Assembly: GCA_026169045.1 (NCBI GenBank)
Contig: JAPFDH010000024.1
Location: forward strand, 1-64,000
DNA length: 64,000 nt
Reading direction: 5' to 3'
From: Lachnospiraceae bacterium
GTDB taxonomy: Bacteria; Bacillota; Clostridia; Lachnospirales; Lachnospiraceae
Positions 34,819-43,046 of this stretch are shown in pieces. Below the pieces are notes generated by a model. The model was not told where the DNA came from. It made no database searches and saw only the letters and a list, made by a program, of their open reading frames with translations. Numbering within the stretch: position 1 is the stretch's first letter; each line of letters opens with the position of its first letter. Position numbers and translations under genes: made by a program.

Positions 34819-35721
34819 ATGATTATGAACTTTATCAGGGGATTCTGTATGGCACTTGCTGACAGTGTTCCGGGAGTTTCCGGTGGAACGATTGCGTTCC
34901 TGCTTGGATTTTATGACCGTTTCATTGGTTCGTTAGATGGACTTATGAGCCGGGATGGTGAGATCAGAAAGAAGTCGCTGTTGTTCTTATTGAAAATCGG
35001 AGTGGGATGGATTGTAGGAATGTGCCTTTCCGTTCTGATTTTGGCAAGCCTGTTTGAAACATATATTTATGATATTAGTTCTTTGTTTTTGGGCTTGATT
35101 CTTTTTTCTATTCCTTTGATTATTGTGGAAGAGAAGAAAGTATTAATCCATCAATATAAAAATTTTATTTTCCTGGCTATAGGTATTGCTATCGTGGCTC
35201 TTGTGACATATTTTAATCCGGTTTCCGGAAAAGGTGTGGATGTTAATGTGGCCAATCTTTCTTTCGGACTGGGTGCGTATGTGTTTGTAGCCGGTATGGT
35301 AGCTATAGCTGCCATGGTTCTTCCCGGAATCTCTGGATCCACATTGCTTTTGATTTTTGGTTTGTATGTTCCGATCATTACATCCATTAAAGAATTCCTT
35401 CATCTGAATTTACAGTATCTTCCGGTATTAATTATTTTTGGATTAGGAGTCATTACAGGAATCATTTCTGTAGTCAAGGTACTGAAAGCAGGGTTGGAAC
35501 GTCACCGTTCGGCAATGGTATATCTGATCATTGGTATGATGATTGGATCTTTATATGCGATAGTAATGGGCCCCACCACACTTTCTGAACCTAAGGATCC
35601 GTTGTCTTTGTCTACATTTAGCATTTTGTTCTTCCTGATTGGAGCGGTTTTGGTTTTGGGAATGCAAAAGTTGAAAGTTATGGGCGAGAAAGCAGAAAAG
35701 GAAGAAAAAGCAAAACAATAA
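34819..35721 (+). CDS. DUF368 membrane protein, undecaprenyl-phosphate translocase family (PopT-like)
   Basis: 300 residues with about 8-9 membrane helices. The DUF368 hallmarks are ADSVPGVSGGTIAFLLGFYDRFI at the N-terminus and the internal repeat MVLPGISGSTLLLIFGLY (~residues 170-190). Members of this family have been reported to return undecaprenyl phosphate (C55-P) from the outer to the inner leaflet for wall and glycan synthesis. A charged C-terminal tail follows. AGGAGG (34803-34808) is placed for the ATG at 34819; a GTG-started extension from 34744 is rejected. The next gene is a DedA protein of the second reported C55-P carrier family. Confidence 0.88.
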   Translation: MIMNFIRGFCMALADSVPGVSGGTIAFLLGFYDRFIGSLDGLMSRDGEIRKKSLLFLLKIGVGWIVGMCLSVLILASLFETYIYDISSLFLGLILFSIPLIIVEEKKVLIHQYKNFIFLAIGIAIVALVTYFNPVSGKGVDVNVANLSFGLGAYVFVAGMVAIAAMVLPGISGSTLLLIFGLYVPIITSIKEFLHLNLQYLPVLIIFGLGVITGIISVVKVLKAGLERHRSAMVYLIIGMMIGSLYAIVMGPTTLSEPKDPLSLSTFSILFFLIGAVLVLGMQKLKVMGEKAEKEEKAKQ

Positions 35722-35744
35722 ATCGGGTTTCATCCCCAGAATAT

Positions 35745-35834
35745 AAAAGGATATGCAAAACTTGAAATGTGACGACAATGTTGGGTTCAGTCGAAAATGG
35801 CGTTTTTTTTGAGTTTTGCAATATCCTTTTTTTT
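35745..35834 (+). terminator. Terminator-like long hairpin between DUF368 and DedA genes
   Basis: AAAAGGATATGCAAAACT (35745-35762) pairs with AGTTTTGCAATATCC (35812-35826) around a ~50-nt loop and runs into eight T. It would reduce or stop read-through into the DedA gene. Confidence 0.7.
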
Positions 35835-35870
35835 CATAAAGTTTACAAAAAAAGTAAGCAGAGGATTTAC

Positions 35871-36485
35871 ATGCAGGAGTGGATTATTCAAGTTTTGAAT
35901 CAATTTGGGTATTTTGGGATTGCGGCTTTAATTGCTATTGAAAACATTTTCCCGCCTATTCCATCGGAAGTGATACTGACATTCAGTGGTTTTATGACGA
36001 CATACACAAGGATGAATGAATGGATGGTTATTTTGGCATCCACAATCGGATCGCTGATTGGGGCAGTTTTACTTTATGAAATAGGAAGTTTGGTCAGTCA
36101 GGAACATTTAGCCAGATTCTTACAGGGAAAAGCAGGAAAACTATTGCGATTGAAGCCAGGAGACGTTTACCGGGCTTCGGATTGGTTTCAAACCAAAGGA
36201 TATGCGGCTGTTTTAATCTGTAGGTTTATTCCGATTATCAGAAGTTTAATCTCCATTCCCGCCGGAATGGCGCGGATGAAGCTGGTTCCTTTTCTGGTTT
36301 TGACAACAGTTGGAAGTGTAATCTGGAATACGGTTCTTATTTGGCTGGGATCCTTTGCCGGGGCATCATGGAAAAGTGTTGTAGGAATTTTAGATTCCTA
36401 TGCCATGGCGATTTTTACCATTGCTGTAGTGTTCTGTGTGATGCTCGGGATTTTTACATATCGAAAAAAAAGAATGAAACATTAA
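35871..36485 (+). CDS. DedA-family membrane protein (UptA-like)
   Basis: 204 residues with about five hydrophobic segments. DedA signatures: IENIFPPIPSEVIL (~residues 24-37) and the arginine motif CRFIPIIRSLISIPAGMARM (~119-138). DedA/SNARE-associated family proteins include reported undecaprenyl-phosphate carriers (UptA) and other lipid scramblases. Charged residues Glu and Arg in the re-entrant loops are intact. The frame opens at 35769 but those codons lie in the terminator; AGAGG fits the ATG at 35871. Followed after 24 bp by a VOC protein. Confidence 0.88.
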   Translation: MQEWIIQVLNQFGYFGIAALIAIENIFPPIPSEVILTFSGFMTTYTRMNEWMVILASTIGSLIGAVLLYEIGSLVSQEHLARFLQGKAGKLLRLKPGDVYRASDWFQTKGYAAVLICRFIPIIRSLISIPAGMARMKLVPFLVLTTVGSVIWNTVLIWLGSFAGASWKSVVGILDSYAMAIFTIAVVFCVMLGIFTYRKKRMKH

Positions 36486-36509
36486 GAGAAAAAGCAGGAG
36501 GATTTTAGT

Positions 36510-36890
36510 ATGCGGTTGGAAAAAATTCATCATGTGGCAATTATTGTATCGGATTATGAAAAATCCAAAGAATTTTATACAGAAAAACTGGGATTTTCCA
36601 TTATTCGAGAGAATTATAGGGAAGAAAGAGGCGATTATAAGCTGGATTTGAAATTGGGAGATTGTGAATTGGAAATTTTCGGAATTCCCGGCAGCCCCAA
36701 ACGCCTCAGCTATCCGGAAGCTTGTGGCCTTCGTCATCTGGCATTTTATGTGGAAAGCGTGGAGGATACGGTGAAGGAACTTAATGAACGGGGAATTGAG
36801 ACGGAACCGATACGTTTTGATACATATACCGGAAAACGAATGACTTTTTTCCATGATCCGGATGGGCTCCCTCTGGAGATTCATGAATAA
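36510..36890 (+). CDS. VOC-family (glyoxalase/bleomycin-resistance fold) protein
   Basis: 126 residues, a single VOC module pair. It contains IHHVAIIVSDYEKSKEFYTEKLGF (start) and LRHLAFYVESVED, with likely metal ligands His8, His~76 and Glu~124 (LEIHE). It resembles the GloA2/YaeR group of small lactoylglutathione-lyase-like proteins; the substrate is unknown. GGAGG lies before the ATG. Probably co-transcribed with the DedA gene. Confidence 0.8.
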   Translation: MRLEKIHHVAIIVSDYEKSKEFYTEKLGFSIIRENYREERGDYKLDLKLGDCELEIFGIPGSPKRLSYPEACGLRHLAFYVESVEDTVKELNERGIETEPIRFDTYTGKRMTFFHDPDGLPLEIHE

Positions 36891-36941
36891 CAGTTCGGAA
36901 GGAAAAAATGGGTCAGATATTGGTATTATTGGCTAAAGCAG

Positions 36942-36969
36942 TTGATTTTTGATGGAAATGTGGTACATT
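36942..36969 (+). promoter_or_regulatory. Candidate promoter of galE-glcK
   Basis: TTGATT (36942-36947), a 16-bp spacer and TACATT (36964-36969). Moderate match. Confidence 0.4.
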
Positions 36970-37114
36970 GTAAATAAGGCGGAAAATGGAGCAAATACCT
37001 GAAATCTTGGTTGAAAGCGCCTGGTTTTTCCCGGTAAAAAGGTTGAATTTTGCCGGTAAAACCCGTAAAGTTACAAGGAAACCATACAACTATAAAATTC
37101 AGGAGGACAAAATA

Positions 37115-38128
37115 ATGGCAGTATTAGTTACAGGTGGAGCTGGATTTATCGGCAGTCATACATGTGTGGAACTGTTAAATGCAGGGTATGATGTGGTGGT
37201 TGTGGATAATCTATGTAATTCCAGTGAAAAATCTTTGGAGCGTGTAAAACAGATCACAGGAAAGGATGTAACATTTTATAAAGCAGATCTTTTAGACCGC
37301 GATGCATTGAATGAAATTTTTGATAAGGAAACGATTGATTCTGTCATTCATTTTGCTGGTCTAAAAGCTGTAGGTGAGTCTGTTCAGAAACCATTGGAAT
37401 ATTATTATAATAATGTGACAGGTACGCTGGTGCTTTGTGATGTCATGAGAAATCATGGGGTTAAGAAAATTGTATTCAGCTCTTCTGCTACAGTATATGG
37501 CAATCCGAAAACGGTACCGATTAAGGAAGATTTTCCTCTTCATGTGACAAATCCGTATGGACGTACTAAGTTGATGCTGGAAGAAATTTTCCGTGATTTG
37601 GCAGTGTCTGATCCGGAGTGGGATATTATTTTACTTCGCTATTTCAATCCGATTGGTGCTCATAAGAGTGGACTGATCGGAGAAGATCCAAAGGGAATTC
37701 CAAATAATCTGTTGCCTTATATTACACAGGTTGCGGTAGGAAAGCTGGAAAAACTGGGGGTCTTCGGAAATGATTACGATACCCATGACGGAACAGGGGT
37801 ACGTGATTATATCCATGTAGTGGATTTGGCTTTGGGACATGTAAAAGCAATCGAAAAAATCAAGAATAAGACAGGTGTGCTGGTATATAACCTGGGTACA
37901 GGAACGGGTTACAGTGTGTTGGATGTGGTAAAGAGTTTTGAAAAAGCCAGCGGAGTAGCGATCCCATATGAAATTAAACCGCGTCGTGCCGGCGATATTG
38001 CAACCTGCTATGCTGATCCTACTTTGGCAAAAGAAGAATTGGGATGGGTTGCACAGAGAGGTATTGAAGAAATGTGCGAAGATTCCTGGAGATGGCAGAA
38101 AAATAATCCCAATGGCTATGAAGAGTAA
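37115..38128 (+). CDS. galE: UDP-glucose 4-epimerase
   Basis: 337 residues, the usual length. A Rossmann NAD motif GGAGFIGSH opens the protein. The catalytic pair is Ser/Thr in FSSSATVYG and Tyr/Lys in YGRTK. It interconverts UDP-glucose and UDP-galactose (Leloir pathway, cell-surface glycans). AGGAGG (37101-37106) fits the ATG at 37115; in-frame codons up to 36986 lack a ribosome site. Followed after 32 bp by glucokinase. Confidence 0.96.
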   Translation: MAVLVTGGAGFIGSHTCVELLNAGYDVVVVDNLCNSSEKSLERVKQITGKDVTFYKADLLDRDALNEIFDKETIDSVIHFAGLKAVGESVQKPLEYYYNNVTGTLVLCDVMRNHGVKKIVFSSSATVYGNPKTVPIKEDFPLHVTNPYGRTKLMLEEIFRDLAVSDPEWDIILLRYFNPIGAHKSGLIGEDPKGIPNNLLPYITQVAVGKLEKLGVFGNDYDTHDGTGVRDYIHVVDLALGHVKAIEKIKNKTGVLVYNLGTGTGYSVLDVVKSFEKASGVAIPYEIKPRRAGDIATCYADPTLAKEELGWVAQRGIEEMCEDSWRWQKNNPNGYEE

Positions 38129-38160
38129 CAAATAGAACGGAAAAAGTTGTGGAGGAACTT

Positions 38161-39096
38161 ATGGGAAAATATTGTATTGGGGTAGATGTTGGCGGAACCA
38201 GTGTAAAACTGGGACTGTTTACGACAGAAGGAGAACTTCTGGAAAAATGGGAGATTCCGACGAGAAAAGAAAACAATGGTTCGAAAATTATTGGAGATGT
38301 GGCTGATTCCATCGGGCAAAAAATGGAACAAAAGCAAATCGACAGAACCGATGTGTGTGGCATTGGAATGGGGGTTCCAGGCCCTACAATGGCAGATGGA
38401 CATGTGATCAAATGTGTTAATCTGGGATGGTCGGAATGTGATCCGGCAAAAGAGCTGGGAGAAATGCTTGGTATACATGTGAAAATCGGTAACGATGCCA
38501 ACGTAGCTGCTTTAGGAGAAATGTGGAAAGGCGGCGGCAAAGGCCATGATGATGTCGTTATGCTTACTTTGGGTACCGGAGTCGGTGGCGGCGTTATCCT
38601 GGGGGGAAGCATGGTTGCCGGTAAACGTGGGATCGGCGGAGAATTGGGCCATATTACGGTAAATCCCAATGAAACGGAACGCTGTAACTGTGGCAATTGT
38701 GGTTGCCTGGAACAGTATGCATCGGCTACCGGTGTAGTGCGCGTGGCAAGAAAACTGATGGAAGAAGGAAAAGAAGAAACAGCATTAGCAAAGTTGGAAG
38801 TCATTACGGCAAAGGATGTTTTTGATCTGGCAAGAAATGGTGATCCTGTAGCAGGAAAGGCTGTGGAAATTCTTGGACAATATTTGGGCCTTGTGATGGC
38901 GAATGTTTCTTTGACGGTTGATCCGGATGTATTTGTTATCGGAGGCGGTGTTTCACGTGCCGGTGAAATCCTGATCCAAGTGATAGAAAAATATTATCGT
39001 AACTATTTATGTATTACCAGTGATCGGGCAGATGTTGTATTGGCACAGTTGGGCAATGAGGCCGGAATTTACGGTGCTGCAAAATTGGCATTATAG
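38161..39096 (+). CDS. glcK: ROK-family glucokinase
   Basis: 311 residues. It contains IGVDVGGTSVKLGLF (phosphate loop), NDANVAALGEMW, GTGVGGGVILGG and the ROK zinc motif HITVNP...CNCGNCGCLEQYAS. It phosphorylates glucose to glucose-6-phosphate. No N-terminal HTH, so it is an enzyme rather than a ROK repressor. GGAGGAACTT precedes the ATG at 38161. Operon with galE. Confidence 0.93.
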   Translation: MGKYCIGVDVGGTSVKLGLFTTEGELLEKWEIPTRKENNGSKIIGDVADSIGQKMEQKQIDRTDVCGIGMGVPGPTMADGHVIKCVNLGWSECDPAKELGEMLGIHVKIGNDANVAALGEMWKGGGKGHDDVVMLTLGTGVGGGVILGGSMVAGKRGIGGELGHITVNPNETERCNCGNCGCLEQYASATGVVRVARKLMEEGKEETALAKLEVITAKDVFDLARNGDPVAGKAVEILGQYLGLVMANVSLTVDPDVFVIGGGVSRAGEILIQVIEKYYRNYLCITSDRADVVLAQLGNEAGIYGAAKLAL

Positions 39097-39150
39097 AAGC
39101 GCTTTTGCGAATGGGCTCTGAATAGTTACAAAATATGTAACTATTCAGAG
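39097..39150. repeat. Dispersed GTTAC repeat with perfect hairpin
   Basis: CTCTGAATAGTTAC (39116-39129) and GTAACTATTCAGAG (39137-39150) are perfect 14-bp inverted arms around AAAATAT. The preceding GCGCTTTTGCGAATGG resembles GCGGTTTTACGAATGG in the 165-bp copy. It starts right after the glcK stop codon. It could act as a 3'-end hairpin but lacks a T tract. Confidence 0.65.
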
Positions 39151-39160
39151 TTTATATAGA

Positions 39161-39219
39161 AATACAGGGTGTTTGAAATGTTTTGTTGAAGTAAGCATTT
39201 CACATGCCCTGTATTTTGT
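39161..39219 (+). terminator. Terminator after galE-glcK
   Basis: AATACAGGG and GAAATG pair with CATTTC and CCCTGTATT, followed by TTGTT. Confidence 0.75.
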
Positions 39220-39236
39220 TATGGTTAGAAAAGGTG

Positions 39237-39266
39237 TTGATGAAACTTTACGGAATTGGGTATAGT
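39237..39266 (+). promoter_or_regulatory. Promoter of the small membrane protein gene
   Basis: TTGATG (39237-39242), an 18-bp spacer and TATAGT (39261-39266). Confidence 0.6.
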
Positions 39267-39348
39267 ATTTTAGGCGTGAATGTGGTATAAATAAAAGAGA
39301 TTCCATGATTTATTCAGGAAATGACAGAAATGGGAAGGATGGTAACTT

Positions 39349-39630
39349 ATGAGCCAGGAAAAGGTTGATAAATATAAAGAATATAAAAAGAATCGAAAAG
39401 AGATTTTAAGAAAAGAAAAAAGAAAAAAGAAAATAGAAAAAATTGCCGGTTGGACGATTTTGGTAGTTTTGGTTGCAGCTCTAGGTACGGCAGTAGGGGT
39501 TACGATTTATAATCAGCATCAGGCAAAGCTTGCAGCACTTCCGAATTATACAGTGTCTGAAAAGGTAGTAGCGGATATGGCAGGTATTTTGGAAAGTACG
39601 GAACAGGAAGCAGCCGAGGAAGAAGAATAA
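39349..39630 (+). CDS. Small single-pass membrane protein of unknown function
   Basis: 93 residues. A very basic N-terminus (Lys/Arg-rich, ~1-31) is followed by one membrane helix (AGWTILVVLVAALGTAVGVTIY, ~33-54) and an acidic C-terminal tail ending in EEEE, which would be outside. No recognised family. AAGGATGG precedes the ATG. It is followed by the repeat/hairpin region and the CBS-pyrophosphatase. Confidence 0.65.
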   Translation: MSQEKVDKYKEYKKNRKEILRKEKRKKKIEKIAGWTILVVLVAALGTAVGVTIYNQHQAKLAALPNYTVSEKVVADMAGILESTEQEAAEEEE

Positions 39631-39634
39631 TTAA

Positions 39635-39743
39635 AAACCAAAATCATTGGGAGCCCCAAATAAGGGAGTAGAATATATTGGAAACCAGAATGTTGGGAGC
39701 CAAATGTTTTGGAATTGGTCTGAAACATTTGGCTGTTATTTTT
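39635..39743 (+). repeat. Imperfect direct repeat ending in a hairpin before the pyrophosphatase gene
   Basis: AAACCAAAATCATTGGGAGC (39635) recurs 47 bp later as AAACCAGAATGTTGGGAGCC (39682, one base shorter). The second copy runs into a perfect 12-bp hairpin, AGCCAAATGTTT (39698-39709) with AAACATTTGGCT (39723-39734), then GTTATTTTTA, ending just before the ribosome site. It looks like a terminator or attenuator. Confidence 0.55.
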
Positions 39744-39763
39744 ATTTAGGATTGGAGTATTTC

Positions 39764-41422
39764 ATGAAGAGAGACAACAGAATCCTTGTGACCGGACATA
39801 AAAATCCAGACACAGATTCCATTTGTTCGGCTATTGCATATGCACGGTTAAAAAACAAAATTTCCGGTAATAAATATGTGCCATGCCGTGCCGGCAGAAT
39901 CAATGAAGAGACACAGTATGTATTAAACTATTTTAAAGAAGAGGCACCGGGACTTATCGAGGATGTCCGGACACAGATTTGTGACATTGAAATCCGACAG
40001 ATTGATGGTGTAAAAAGGGATATTTCATTAAAAAAAGCATGGATGTTAATGAAAGAACAAGGGGTAGTGACGCTTCCTATCACAAAGAATGGAAGACTGG
40101 AAGGTCTTATTACCATTGCTGATATTACAAAGACTTATATGGATGCGTATGATAGCACGATTCTATCGTCAGCGCATACAAGGGTAAAAAATATTGTGGA
40201 AACATTGGATGCGTCTTTGATTGTCGGAGATCCTAAAACCTATTATACCAAGGGAAAAGTTCTTGTGGCCGCCGCAAATCCGGATTTGATGGAAAGCTAT
40301 ATTAAACCAGGAGATTTGGTGCTTCTGGGAAACCGTTATGAATCGCAGCTATGTGCCATTGAAATGGATGCTACATGTATTATTGTATGTGAAGGGGCTC
40401 CGGTATCTTTAACGATACGGCGATTGGCAGAGGAAAGAGGATGTACGGTGATTTCTACACCATATGATACATTTACGGCTTCCCGTTTGATCAATCAGAG
40501 TATGCCGGTCAGCTATTTTATGAAAAGAGATCATCTGATTACGTTTAATACCGATGACTTTATCGATGATATTCGGGATACTATGGCGAAAGTGCGTCAT
40601 CGTGATTTCCCGATTCTGGATGGTGAAGGACGTTATATTGGTATGATTTCCCGCAGAAATCTTTTGGGAGCGAGAAAGAAGCAGGTGATTCTGGTGGATC
40701 ACAACGAGCGTACACAGGCAGTAAATGGTATCGAAAATGCGGAGATTTTGGAAATCATTGATCATCATCGGCTGGGAACCATCGAGACAATGGCACCGGT
40801 TTTCTTCCGAAATCAACCACTGGGATGTACCGCGACAATTGTATCCCAGATGTATGAGGAAGCAGGAGTGGAGCTGGATCAACAGACAGCAGGTCTTCTA
40901 TGCAGTGCTATTATTTCGGATACATTATTGTTCCGTTCTCCCACATGCACTATGGTAGATAAGGCAGCGGCACAGAAATTATCCCGTATTGCCGGAATTG
41001 ATATGGAGCAGTTTGCAAAAGATATGTTTGCTGCTGGAAGTAATTTGGCAGGAAAAACAGAGGAACAGATTTTTTATCAGGATTTTAAAGAATTTTCCAT
41101 GGAAGGGCGAGCAATTGGTGTGGGTCAGATCAGTTCCATGAATACGGAAGAATTGGAGACAATCGAGAAGCGCTTAGATGGATATTTGGAAAAAGTGCAG
41201 TTGAGTCGTGGATTGGATATGGTCTTTTTTATGCTTACCAATATTCTGGAGGAGTCGACTCGTCTTTTGTACAGCGGTGACGGTGCAGAAAAGTTGGTGG
41301 AGTGTTCCTTTGAAGTGACGGTGGGACAGGGGCCGGCTGATCTTTTGGGCGTTGTATCCAGAAAAAAACAGTTAATTCCCGCATTGATGAATGGACTGGA
41401 AAGTGACAGCGGAGGTAGATAA
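39764..41422 (+). CDS. ppaC: CBS-domain manganese-dependent inorganic pyrophosphatase
   Basis: 552 residues. A DHH-family pyrophosphatase is split by regulatory domains: N-terminal DHH motifs (TGHKNPDTDSICSAIAYA), CBS1 (~70-125), a DRTGG-like insert (~130-240), CBS2 (~245-300), then the rest of the catalytic part (VLVDHNE, EIIDHHRLG) and DHHA2 with GQISSMNTEE and SRKKQLIP. It hydrolyses PPi to phosphate in the cytosol; adenine nucleotides bind the CBS domains in the family and adjust activity. The ATG at 39764 follows GGATTGGAG; codons from 39647 lie in the hairpin region. Its stop overlaps the next start by one base. Confidence 0.92.
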   Translation: MKRDNRILVTGHKNPDTDSICSAIAYARLKNKISGNKYVPCRAGRINEETQYVLNYFKEEAPGLIEDVRTQICDIEIRQIDGVKRDISLKKAWMLMKEQGVVTLPITKNGRLEGLITIADITKTYMDAYDSTILSSAHTRVKNIVETLDASLIVGDPKTYYTKGKVLVAAANPDLMESYIKPGDLVLLGNRYESQLCAIEMDATCIIVCEGAPVSLTIRRLAEERGCTVISTPYDTFTASRLINQSMPVSYFMKRDHLITFNTDDFIDDIRDTMAKVRHRDFPILDGEGRYIGMISRRNLLGARKKQVILVDHNERTQAVNGIENAEILEIIDHHRLGTIETMAPVFFRNQPLGCTATIVSQMYEEAGVELDQQTAGLLCSAIISDTLLFRSPTCTMVDKAAAQKLSRIAGIDMEQFAKDMFAAGSNLAGKTEEQIFYQDFKEFSMEGRAIGVGQISSMNTEELETIEKRLDGYLEKVQLSRGLDMVFFMLTNILEESTRLLYSGDGAEKLVECSFEVTVGQGPADLLGVVSRKKQLIPALMNGLESDSGGR

Positions 41423-42009
41423 TGGCAAAACAGATGTGGAAGCCGGGCAATATGATTTATCCAGTTCCGGTAGTAATGGTCAGTGTGGCAGATAAAGAAA
41501 AACGTCCCAATATTATTACAGTAGCTTGGACAGGAACGACATGTACCAATCCTGCGATGGCTTATATTTCTGTAAGAAAGGAACGATATTCCCATGGAAT
41601 TCTTATGGAAACGGGGGAATTTGTTATCAATCTGACAACCGAAAAGCTGGCGTATGCTACGGATTATTGCGGAGTACGTTCCGGGCGGGATGTGGATAAA
41701 TTTAAGGAAATGAAACTGACTCCTATTGAAGCGCAGACGATATCTGCGCCGATGATAGAGGAAAGTCCGGTTAATATTGAATGTAAAGTAAAACAAATTT
41801 TAAATTTGGGTTCTCATGATATGTTTCTGGCAGAAGTGACAGCGGTTCATGCTGATGAGCAATATATGGATGAGCATGGGCGTTTTGATTTGCAAAAAGC
41901 TAACCCTATTGTATATTCTCACGGAGAATACTATGGATTGGGAAAACCCATTGGAACATTTGGGTATAGTGTAAAGAAAAAGAGCAAGAAAACAGGAAAG
42001 CGGAAATAG
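41422..42009 (+). CDS. Flavin reductase-like FMN-binding protein
   Basis: 195 residues with an FMN-binding split-barrel fold. The flavin_reductase pattern includes YPVPVVMVSVADKEKRPNIITVAWTG, NPAMAYISVRKERYSHGIL and EFVINLTTEKLAYATDYCGV. Such proteins reduce flavins or act as NAD(P)H oxidoreductases; the substrate is unknown. Start overlaps the pyrophosphatase stop (TAATG), so translation is coupled. The basic tail KKKSKKTGKRK may be a surface feature only. Confidence 0.83.
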   Translation: MAKQMWKPGNMIYPVPVVMVSVADKEKRPNIITVAWTGTTCTNPAMAYISVRKERYSHGILMETGEFVINLTTEKLAYATDYCGVRSGRDVDKFKEMKLTPIEAQTISAPMIEESPVNIECKVKQILNLGSHDMFLAEVTAVHADEQYMDEHGRFDLQKANPIVYSHGEYYGLGKPIGTFGYSVKKKSKKTGKRK

Positions 42010-42039
42010 TCATATATGAGCGAAAGAATAGCTTCGTAG

Positions 42040-42071
42040 AAGTTTTTTTCACAGGGGCTTTGAATCGTTAC
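42040..42071 (+). repeat. Dispersed GTTAC repeat, partial copy
   Basis: GGGGCTTTGAATCGTTAC matches the right end of the copy at 39097-39150 (GGGCTCTGAATAGTTAC). It lies 30 bp after the flavin-reductase stop. Confidence 0.5.
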
Positions 42072-42091
42072 AGAAATTAGAGGGTAAGAAA

Positions 42092-42589
42092 ATGAATATT
42101 ACATTGATCGGAATGCCTGCTTCAGGAAAGAGTACGGTGGGAGTACTTTTGGCAAAGAGATTGGGGCTTTCATTTGTTGATACAGATATTTTGATTCAGG
42201 AACAGGAAAAGAAACTGTTGAAAGAAATCATTGCCCAAGAAGGCCTGGAAGGGTTTATGAAAGTGGAAAATCAGGTAAACAGTGAAATACAAGTAAAAGA
42301 TGCTGTAATTGCTCCGGGAGGAAGTGTGGTATACGGAAAAGAAGCTATGAGGCATCTGAAAGAAATTAGTACGGTGGTTTATTTAAAACTGGAGTATTCT
42401 GAATTGAAAAAACGTCTGGGCAATCTGAAGGACCGTGGAGTAGTGCTAAGAGACGGAATGACATTAAAAGATTTATATGAAGAGCGGGTGCCGCTTTATG
42501 AACAATATGCGGATATTGTTGTGGATGAAAAGGGAAAAGATGCCGGTGCCATTGTGGATTATTTGAGAGATATTTTTGAAAAGAAATGA
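42092..42589 (+). CDS. Shikimate-kinase-like P-loop kinase
   Basis: 165 residues, the length of shikimate kinase. Walker A GMPASGKST (7-15), the DTD pair (Asp30, Asp32), the LID arginine segment (KDRGVVLR) and RVPLYEQYAD (Arg132) match AroK. Two substrate-site features differ from E. coli AroK. The FRxxE arginine (Arg58 there) is replaced (GFMKVE, Met56-Lys57), and the GGG motif reads PGGS (75-78). It may be a divergent shikimate kinase or phosphorylate another small molecule. No aro genes are nearby. Monocistronic between a repeat copy and the murA leader. Confidence 0.75.
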   Translation: MNITLIGMPASGKSTVGVLLAKRLGLSFVDTDILIQEQEKKLLKEIIAQEGLEGFMKVENQVNSEIQVKDAVIAPGGSVVYGKEAMRHLKEISTVVYLKLEYSELKKRLGNLKDRGVVLRDGMTLKDLYEERVPLYEQYADIVVDEKGKDAGAIVDYLRDIFEKK

Positions 42590-42606
42590 TTCTTGTGAGT
42601 TTGTAA

Positions 42607-42656
42607 AATGGGAATGCGGACTTTTGGATGAAACAGACATAAGTCCAATTCCCATT
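42607..42656. other. Stable hairpin after the kinase gene
   Basis: AATGGGAATGCGGACTT (42607-42623) pairs with AAGTCCAATTCCCATT (42641-42656). No T tract follows on the plus strand, so it may be a weak or Rho-assisted terminator. Confidence 0.5.
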
Positions 42657-42750
42657 GGGGGATTCGATTTAGAAAATAAAAACGCGAGACAGAAATAACC
42701 GATCGTTTATAAGTGTATGTTTGGAAATGTATTGGTTTGATATTCAAGGG

Positions 42751-42778
42751 TTTACAAAAAATAATTTTGTGATATAAT
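42751..42778 (+). promoter_or_regulatory. Promoter of murA
   Basis: TTTACA (42751-42756), a 16-bp spacer and TATAAT (42773-42778). It starts an unusually long leader (~260 nt). Confidence 0.65.
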
Positions 42779-42784
42779 GAACAC

Positions 42785-43040
42785 GCATCAATAGGGGAAC
42801 TAGGAAGCGTCGGATTTCCAGAAAATATATGGCAAATAACAGGAAAAACGGGAATAACCTGCTAATTGGAAAAAGAACCATGTATTTTGTGGAAATCCTT
42901 CGATATTTGGGAAAAAGTTGGAATATTGCTGCAAAGCAGCAGAATTCTGAGCTATGAAGAAGAAAGAAAAAGTGCGGTGTAAAATGCGCATGTAGAATGG
43001 TGTCGGCACATCATTGTGCAGATCAAAGAAAGGCATGGTT
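42785..43040 (+). ncRNA. Candidate structured leader RNA of murA
   Basis: The ~260-nt leader can fold into nested stems. GGATTTCCA (42812-42820) pairs with TGGAAATCC (42890-42898). Inside it, ATATATGG can pair with CCATGTAT and CAGG with CCTG. A second hairpin has GCTGC-AAA-GCAGC (~42930-42942) flanked by GAAT/ATTC. I do not recognise any known riboswitch or T-box core, and no protein-like reading frame is present. A regulatory role is an inference. Confidence 0.4.
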
Positions 43041-43046
43041 ATCAGA

